Assembly: GCA_902783305.1 (NCBI GenBank)
Contig: CACZQU010000304.1
Span: 1 to 12,557, forward strand
Source of the DNA: an uncultured Lachnospiraceae bacterium
GTDB taxonomy: Bacteria; Bacillota; Clostridia; Lachnospirales; Lachnospiraceae
DNA length: 12,557 nt
Reading direction: 5' to 3'
Shown here: in pieces, positions 7,589 through 12,557 of the stretch
How positions within the stretch are numbered: the first letter of the stretch is position 1
Layout of the letters: every line of letters begins with the position of its first letter
Translations under genes and position numbers: made by a program
The notes under the pieces: model-generated
The model's input: the letters and a program-made list of their open reading frames with translations, nothing else
Told to the model about the DNA's origin: nothing
The model's database searches: none

Positions 7589-10500
7589 TTACAGATTCTT
7601 GAAAGCGGTGGAAAGCATCAGCTTGATGCGGTTGAGCTGGTTGACTTCACTGGCTCCCGGGTCATAGTCGATCGCGATGATGTTTGCCTCAGGATGAGTG
7701 CGGCGGATTTCCTTGATGACGCCTTTGCCGACGATATGATTCGGAAGGCAGGCAAAGGGCTGGATGCAGACGATGTTGGGCACGCCGTCGTGGATCAGCT
7801 CCATCATTTCCCCTGTCAGGAACCATCCTTCACCGGTCTGGTTTCCGACCGATACGATCGGATCCGCCATCCGGGCCATTTCCTGAATCGGTGTGGTGGG
7901 GTGGAAATGCCGGCTTTGAGAGAGCGCTTCGTTTGCGGTCTTCCGGATCCATTCGATGACCCGGATCCCCATATTGCCGATGAAGGCGGCAGATTTTTTG
8001 AATCCGAGGTTTTCTGCCTTGAAATTCTGGTTAAAGAAGCTGTAGCACAGAAAGTCAGCCAGATCCGGTACCACAGGCTCCGCTCCTTCCGACTCCAGAA
8101 GCTCTGCCAGATGGTTGTTGGCTGCGGGAAGGAACTTGACCAGGATTTCGCCTACGATTCCCACTCTGGGCTTTTTGATATCCGAAACCGGGATGTTGTC
8201 AAAATCGTGAACCAGCTCGCGGCACAGGCTTTTGAATTCGGAATGGCTGAGCCTGCTGCCGCTGATAAAGGCCTGAAGCTTTTTATCCCAATGCTCGAAC
8301 ATCCGGTTGACACTTCCCTTTTCCAGCTCATAAGGCCTCATACGGTAGACGCATTTCATCAGGAGATCACCAAAGGCTCCGGTATACAGGATCCTTTTGA
8401 GCAGAGGATAGCTGATGGTAAATCCGGGATTTTTCTCCAGGCCGCTCAGATTCAGGGAGATTACCGGAATCTGCTCCATTCCGGCTTTTTTCAGTGCCCT
8501 CCGGATAAAGGATATATAATTTGAAGCACGGCAGCCTCCTCCGGTCTGGGAGATGATGACGGCTGTCTGATCCAGGTCGTATTTCCCGGAGCTCAGGGCA
8601 TCCATGATCATCCCGACGACGATCAGAGAGGGATAACAGGCGTCATTGTTGACATATTTCAGCCCCACATCCACGGCGTGCTTATTGTCGTTGGAGAGCA
8701 CTTCGAAATTGTAGCCGCTGGCATTGAAGGAAGCCTGAAGCAGCCCGAAATGCATCGGGGACATCTGCGGGCACAGGATCGTATATTTTTTGCGCATCTC
8801 TTTGGTGAAGGGAACCTTCTCGATCGATGCGGGGACGATCCGGCGGGGAGCATTCTGCCTGTCCTTTGCGCGCAAGGCGGCCAGAAGAGAGCGGACACGG
8901 ATTCGTGCGGCGCCCAGATTATTCACCTCGTCGATTTTCAGACAGGTGTAGATTTTACCGCTGCCTTCCAGAATCTCGTATACCTGATCCGTGGTGACGG
9001 CATCCAGACCGCACCCGAAGGAGTTGAGCTGGATCAGATCCAGATCGTTGCGGGTTTTGACATAATTGGCGGCAGCGTAGAGCCGGGAGTGATACATCCA
9101 CTGATCCAGAACCCGGATGGGGCGCTCAACCTGGCTCAGATGGGAGATGGAATCTTCTGTAAGGACGGCGACACCGTAGCTGTTGATGAGATCCGGAATT
9201 CCGTGATGGATCTCGGGATCGATATGGTAGGGGCGTCCGGCCAGGACAATTCCCCGGCGGCCGGTTTCCTCCAGATACCGGATGGTTTCTTCTCCCTTTT
9301 TCATGACATCCCTGCGGACCTGAGCCATCTCTTCCCAGCCGTGGCGGGCGGCGGCGCGGATCTCGTTTTCAGGAATATCCCGGAAGATTTCGATCAGCCG
9401 TCTGGTCAGAATTTCCTGTGAGGTAAAAGCCAGGAAAGGATTTTCAAACCGGATGGAAGGATCCCGAAGCTCGTCCACATTGTTTTTGATGTTCTCCGCG
9501 TAGGAGGTGACAATGGGACAATTGTAATGGTTGCCGGCATCCTTGAACTCCTCCCTTTCATAGGGAACGCAGGGATAGAAGATGAATTTCACTCCGTTTT
9601 TCAGCAGCCAGCTGATATGGCCGTGAGCAAGCTTTGCAGGATAACACTCTGATTCACTGGGAATGGATTCAATGCCCAGCTCGTAGATCTTACGGGTGGA
9701 AGTGGGGGAGAGCACCACTTCATATTTCAGATCCGTGAAGAAGGTGAACCAGAAGGGGTAATTTTCAAACATATTCAGGACTCTTGGAATCCCGACTTTG
9801 CCGCGTACGGCAAGATCTGCTCTCAGCGGTTCGTAGGAAAACAGCCGCTTGTTCTTGTATTCATACAGATTGGGGATGTGATCCTTGTTTTTTTCTTTTC
9901 CGATTCCCCGTTCGCACCGGTTGCCGCTGATATACTGCCGTCCGCCGGAAAACCGGTTGATGGTGAGGCGGCAGTTGTTGGTACAGCCATGGCAGTTTGC
10001 CATGGAAGTGGTATATTCCAGGGTGTTGATTTTTTCGATGGGCAGCATGGTGGTTTCTGTCCCTTCCGTCCAGCGTTCCCTGGCGATCAGAGCCGCGCCG
10101 AAAGCCCCCATGATTCCGGCGATATCCGGACGGATGGCTTCACAGTTGGCGATGCGTTCAAAGCTTCGAAGTACCGCGTTATTGTAAAAGGTCCCTCCCT
10201 GAACGACGATATGCCGTCCGAGCTCCGTGGCATCCGAAACCTTGATGACCTTGTACAGCGCGTTTTTGATCACGGAATAGGCCAGCCCGGCAGAGATATC
10301 CGGCACTCCGGCTCCCTCCTTCTGCGCCTGCTTGACCTTGGAATTCATAAAGACCGTACAACGGGTTCCCAGATCGATGGGATGGGGGGCAAACAGAGCC
10401 GCCTGGGCAAAATCCTGAACACTGTAGTTCAGAGACTTCGCGAAGGTTTCAATAAAAGAACCACAGCCGGAGGAGCAGGCTTCGTTGAGCTGTACACTGT

Positions 10501-11818
10501 CCACCGTCTGGTTTTTGATCTTGATGCATTTCATATCCTGGCCGCCGATATCCAGAATACAGTCCACCTCCGGGTCAAAAAAAGCGGCGGCGTAATAGTG
10601 GGATACGGTCTCCACCTCTCCTTCGTCAAGCAGAAGGCCGGCCTTGACCAGCGCTTCGCCATAACCGGTGGAACAGGAATACACGATCCTTGCTTCTGAC
10701 GGAAGAATATCGTAGATCTCCTGGATCGAACGGATAGCCGTGCGCAGAGGGCTGCCGTCATTATTGCTGTAGAAGGAATACAGCAGGGAACCGTCTTCAC
10801 CGATCAAAGCGGTTTTCGTAGTGGTGGAGCCGGCATCGATACCCAGGTAGCAGTTTCCTTTATAGGAAGCCAGATCGGCGGTTTTGATCCGGTAACGGGA
10901 CTGGCGCTTCAGAAAGGCTTCATATTCGTCCTCCGAGGAAAACAGCGGATCCATGCGCTCCACCTCAAAATCCAGCTGAACCTGGGTCGTCAGACGATCC
11001 TTCAGATCGGTCAGAAAGATGGTTTTGTCCCCGGTGGAATTCATGGCTGCTCCCATAGCCGCAAACAGATGGGAATTCTCCGGAGAGATGGCGTGTTCAT
11101 CGTCCAGATGAAGGGTGCGGATGAAGGCGGCCTTCAGCTCCGGGAGGAAATGAAGCGGACCGCCCAGAAAGGCGACATGCCCCCGGATCGGCTTGCCGCA
11201 GGCCAGACCGGAGATGGTCTGGTTGACGACGGCCTGAAAGATGGAGGCAGCCAGATCCTCCTTCGCGGCGCCTTCATTGATCAGAGGCTGGATATCGGTT
11301 TTGGCAAAGACCCCGCATCGCGCGGCGATGGGATAGAGGGCTTTGTAATTCTCCGCATAGTGATTCAGCCCTGGGGCATCTGTGTGCAGCAGGGAAGCCA
11401 TCTGGTCGATAAAGGAGCCGGTGCCCCCCGCGCAGATGCCGTTCATCCGCTGCTCGATGGTACCGCCTTCGAAGTAGATGATTTTGGCATCCTCACCGCC
11501 CAGTTCAATGGCGACATCGGTCTGCGGAGCCACGGACTGCAGACAGGTGGAGACTGCAATGACCTCCTGAATGAAGGGGATTTCCAGATGGTTGGCCAGC
11601 GTCAACCCTCCGGACCCGGTAATGACCGGGTGAAGCGTCATCTCACCAAGCTGATCATAGGCTTTACCGAGGAGCTCTGCCAGTGTTTCCTGTATATTGG
11701 CGAAATGTCTTTCATAATCTGAGAAGAGAAGGTTTCCTTCGGTGTCGAGAATTGCAATTTTGACAGTGGTCGAACCGATGTCAATTCCCAGCGTATTCCT
11801 TTCCATAAAGTTTGCCAA
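7589..11818 (-). CDS. Giant 2-hydroxyacyl-CoA dehydratase activase-type protein: two ASKHA domains, Cys cluster, two HgdB-like halves
   Basis: A 1409-residue cytoplasmic protein of the BadF/BcrA/HgdC activator family. Such activators use ATP to drive one electron at very low potential into a dehydratase or reductase; this fused form has no known substrate. ASKHA domain 1 (about 8-260) has [19 protein letters not shown]129 and C168. Domain 2 (about 324-583) has [19 protein letters not shown]448 and C487. Each Cys pair is 39 residues apart, as in the [4Fe-4S] ligands of HgdC. A cluster follows (C609, C612, C616, C635). A DUF2229/HgdB-like half (about 676-985) has SECYPAK and NSFGCGLDA; a second half (about 1010-1405) has [23 protein letters not shown] and [14 protein letters not shown]. 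Start TTG 11818 has AAAGGAG just upstream; ATG 11806 would remove only four residues, but AAAGGAG lies 16 nt from it. No hgdAB-like or acyl-CoA genes flank it. Confidence 0.9.
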   Translation of the reverse strand: MANFMERNTLGIDIGSTTVKIAILDTEGNLLFSDYERHFANIQETLAELLGKAYDQLGEMTLHPVITGSGGLTLANHLEIPFIQEVIAVSTCLQSVAPQTDVAIELGGEDAKIIYFEGGTIEQRMNGICAGGTGSFIDQMASLLHTDAPGLNHYAENYKALYPIAARCGVFAKTDIQPLINEGAAKEDLAASIFQAVVNQTISGLACGKPIRGHVAFLGGPLHFLPELKAAFIRTLHLDDEHAISPENSHLFAAMGAAMNSTGDKTIFLTDLKDRLTTQVQLDFEVERMDPLFSSEDEYEAFLKRQSRYRIKTADLASYKGNCYLGIDAGSTTTKTALIGEDGSLLYSFYSNNDGSPLRTAIRSIQEIYDILPSEARIVYSCSTGYGEALVKAGLLLDEGEVETVSHYYAAAFFDPEVDCILDIGGQDMKCIKIKNQTVDSVQLNEACSSGCGSFIETFAKSLNYSVQDFAQAALFAPHPIDLGTRCTVFMNSKVKQAQKEGAGVPDISAGLAYSVIKNALYKVIKVSDATELGRHIVVQGGTFYNNAVLRSFERIANCEAIRPDIAGIMGAFGAALIARERWTEGTETTMLPIEKINTLEYTTSMANCHGCTNNCRLTINRFSGGRQYISGNRCERGIGKEKNKDHIPNLYEYKNKRLFSYEPLRADLAVRGKVGIPRVLNMFENYPFWFTFFTDLKYEVVLSPTSTRKIYELGIESIPSESECYPAKLAHGHISWLLKNGVKFIFYPCVPYEREEFKDAGNHYNCPIVTSYAENIKNNVDELRDPSIRFENPFLAFTSQEILTRRLIEIFRDIPENEIRAAARHGWEEMAQVRRDVMKKGEETIRYLEETGRRGIVLAGRPYHIDPEIHHGIPDLINSYGVAVLTEDSISHLSQVERPIRVLDQWMYHSRLYAAANYVKTRNDLDLIQLNSFGCGLDAVTTDQVYEILEGSGKIYTCLKIDEVNNLGAARIRVRSLLAALRAKDRQNAPRRIVPASIEKVPFTKEMRKKYTILCPQMSPMHFGLLQASFNASGYNFEVLSNDNKHAVDVGLKYVNNDACYPSLIVVGMIMDALSSGKYDLDQTAVIISQTGGGCRASNYISFIRRALKKAGMEQIPVISLNLSGLEKNPGFTISYPLLKRILYTGAFGDLLMKCVYRMRPYELEKGSVNRMFEHWDKKLQAFISGSRLSHSEFKSLCRELVHDFDNIPVSDIKKPRVGIVGEILVKFLPAANNHLAELLESEGAEPVVPDLADFLCYSFFNQNFKAENLGFKKSAAFIGNMGIRVIEWIRKTANEALSQSRHFHPTTPIQEMARMADPIVSVGNQTGEGWFLTGEMMELIHDGVPNIVCIQPFACLPNHIVGKGVIKEIRRTHPEANIIAIDYDPGASEVNQLNRIKLMLSTAFKNL

Positions 11819-11845
11819 AGTTCTCCTTTCTGTCTTGGGGACAAA

Positions 11846-11860
11846 CGGGCAGCTGGCCCG
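11846..11860 (-). terminator. Weak hairpin between the LTA-synthase-like gene and the giant gene
   Basis: CGGGC and GCCCG form a 5-bp GC stem with a 5-nt loop. On the minus strand it is followed by TTTGTCCCC, a very short T run. It could attenuate read-through from the upstream gene, but it is short and there is no convincing promoter in the 77-nt gap, so co-transcription of the two genes is equally possible. Confidence 0.25.
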
Positions 11861-11895
11861 GTGGATCGATGGTGTAACTTACAGTTGTGTATTGC

Positions 11896-12557
11896 TTATC
11901 CGAAAAAACCTTCCAGCCTTCCTTTTCCGTCAAATAAATAATTGTAGGAAAGAATTTCGTATTCATGGTACCTTGCATAATAGGGAGAAGATTTATCGTC
12001 GCTTTCGTAGAAAACGCCGTTACTCCCCCAGTATCCGTATGCATTGATCACGGGAATATCCTCCATCAGGTCTGCAAGGAATTTCTGGTAACCGTTCAGA
12101 CTGCCTCCATAGGACCGGATCAGGTTCGTCTGCATGTAATTCATGCTGGTTCTGGCCGGTGCCTGGGAGATATGATCGTAATTGGACCAGATAACATAAG
12201 GAACCTGGTAAAGAATCATATTCTCTTCCGGGCTTCTCGAATCGGAGGTGCTGCCGGAAATCCTATTCAGGAAACCGGTGGAAAGAGCCGGCTGGTGATC
12301 TCCCATGAACAGAATCACGGTAGGCTCGGATACTTTGGAAAAGTATTCTACCAGCCTCTGAAGAGCCTGGTCGGACTGGCGGAGAAGGGTAAGGTACTGA
12401 TCTACGTCAGGATATGTCTTTTTCATCCCCTCGACATGGATGGTGGAGGGAAAATCCTTCTCATCCACATCAAAAGGGGAGTGGTTCTGTACGGTCATGT
12501 TGTAAAAGAAAAAGGGAGCACTGCTGTCTTCCCTGGTCTGTTCATAGATAGCCGTCA
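11896..12557 (-). CDS. LTA-synthase-like sulfatase-fold membrane enzyme, C-terminal part (partial)
   Basis: 219 C-terminal residues are visible; the membrane segments, signal-anchor and catalytic Thr lie beyond the right edge. The frame runs open to the window end (TAIYEQTRED..., 12555 downward), so the Met at 12498 is internal. The fragment has FFFYNMTVQNHSPF, matching the substrate-binding His strand of LtaS-type enzymes. It also has ILFMGDHQPAL with the metal-ligand Asp-His pair (codons at 12300-12298 and 12297-12295). These enzymes act outside the membrane and transfer phosphoglycerol from phosphatidylglycerol to lipoteichoic acid or related glycolipids. A phosphoethanolamine or other phosphoglycerol transferase of the same fold is the alternative. 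It ends with TAA 11898-11896, 77 nt before the next gene on the same strand. Confidence 0.85.
   Translation of the reverse strand, partial: TAIYEQTREDSSAPFFFYNMTVQNHSPFDVDEKDFPSTIHVEGMKKTYPDVDQYLTLLRQSDQALQRLVEYFSKVSEPTVILFMGDHQPALSTGFLNRISGSTSDSRSPEENMILYQVPYVIWSNYDHISQAPARTSMNYMQTNLIRSYGGSLNGYQKFLADLMEDIPVINAYGYWGSNGVFYESDDKSSPYYARYHEYEILSYNYLFDGKGRLEGFFG

Noticed and set aside
7556..8524. Open frame of 322 codons on the plus strand opposite the giant gene
   Set aside because: It starts inside the palindrome, shows no recognisable domain, and lies entirely antisense to a well-supported conserved protein. Its length follows from the GC-rich codon use of the gene on the other strand.
8678..11722. 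Further long plus-strand frames opposite the giant gene (8678-9421, 9878-10699, 11069-11722)
   Set aside because: No family motifs, no convincing ribosome binding sites, and all are complements of the minus-strand coding sequence.
1..12557. Search for tRNA, rRNA, CRISPR arrays, insertion sequences, prophage or defence genes
   Set aside because: No repeats with regular spacers, no transposase or integrase motifs and no cloverleaf-like sequence were seen by eye; the gaps between genes are all under 150 nt.

Overview
The window looks like a chromosomal stretch of an anaerobic, Gram-positive, Lachnospiraceae-type member of the Clostridia. The grounds are a combined DUF975/CmpB membrane protein, a Clostridia-type MurT, a YtgP/MurJ-like flippase, a giant fused 2-hydroxyacyl-CoA dehydratase activase-type protein, an LTA-synthase-type sulfatase-fold enzyme, strong AGGAGG-type ribosome binding sites, and frequent TTG starts. 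No phage, transposase, CRISPR, tRNA or rRNA signal was seen. This is an ordinary, densely packed core-type region with a few unusual points.

Left part, plus strand (1-3453): the last 39 codons of a sensor histidine kinase, then a polytopic DUF975-CmpB membrane protein, then murT, which overlaps it by 17 nt. MurT is the ligase-like half of the lipid II amidating enzyme. Its usual glutaminase partner GatD is not in the window.

Middle, plus strand (3454-7455): after a 142-nt gap with a possible terminator-like hairpin, a good sigma-A-type promoter and a small UUCG-capped leader hairpin, comes a tightly coupled four-gene run. It contains hisH and hisF (the two subunits of imidazole glycerol phosphate synthase), ung (uracil-DNA glycosylase) and a MurJ/YtgP-like MOP-superfamily flippase. 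Adjacent genes overlap by 1, 1 and 14 nt. The flippase has an unusual Lys/Asn-rich then acidic tail.

7456-7588 is a convergent intergenic region filled by two large perfect hairpins: a classical terminator with a 21-bp stem, and a 26-bp (31 with a bulge) hairpin that looks like a REP-type palindromic element.

Right part, minus strand (12557-7589): the C-terminal 219 residues of an LTA-synthase-like membrane enzyme and, 77 nt downstream, one 1409-residue protein. The large protein carries two ASKHA activator domains in tandem, a Cys cluster, and two HgdB-like halves. Each activator domain has a Cys pair 39 residues apart, which matches the [4Fe-4S] ligand spacing of the homodimeric activator HgdC. 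The chain therefore resembles an activator pseudo-dimer joined to a dehydratase-like core, and it is the most interesting object here.

Functionally, three or four genes (murT, the flippase, the LTA-synthase-like gene, possibly the DUF975-CmpB protein) concern the cell envelope. They are mixed with histidine biosynthesis, DNA repair and an anaerobic redox protein of unknown substrate.
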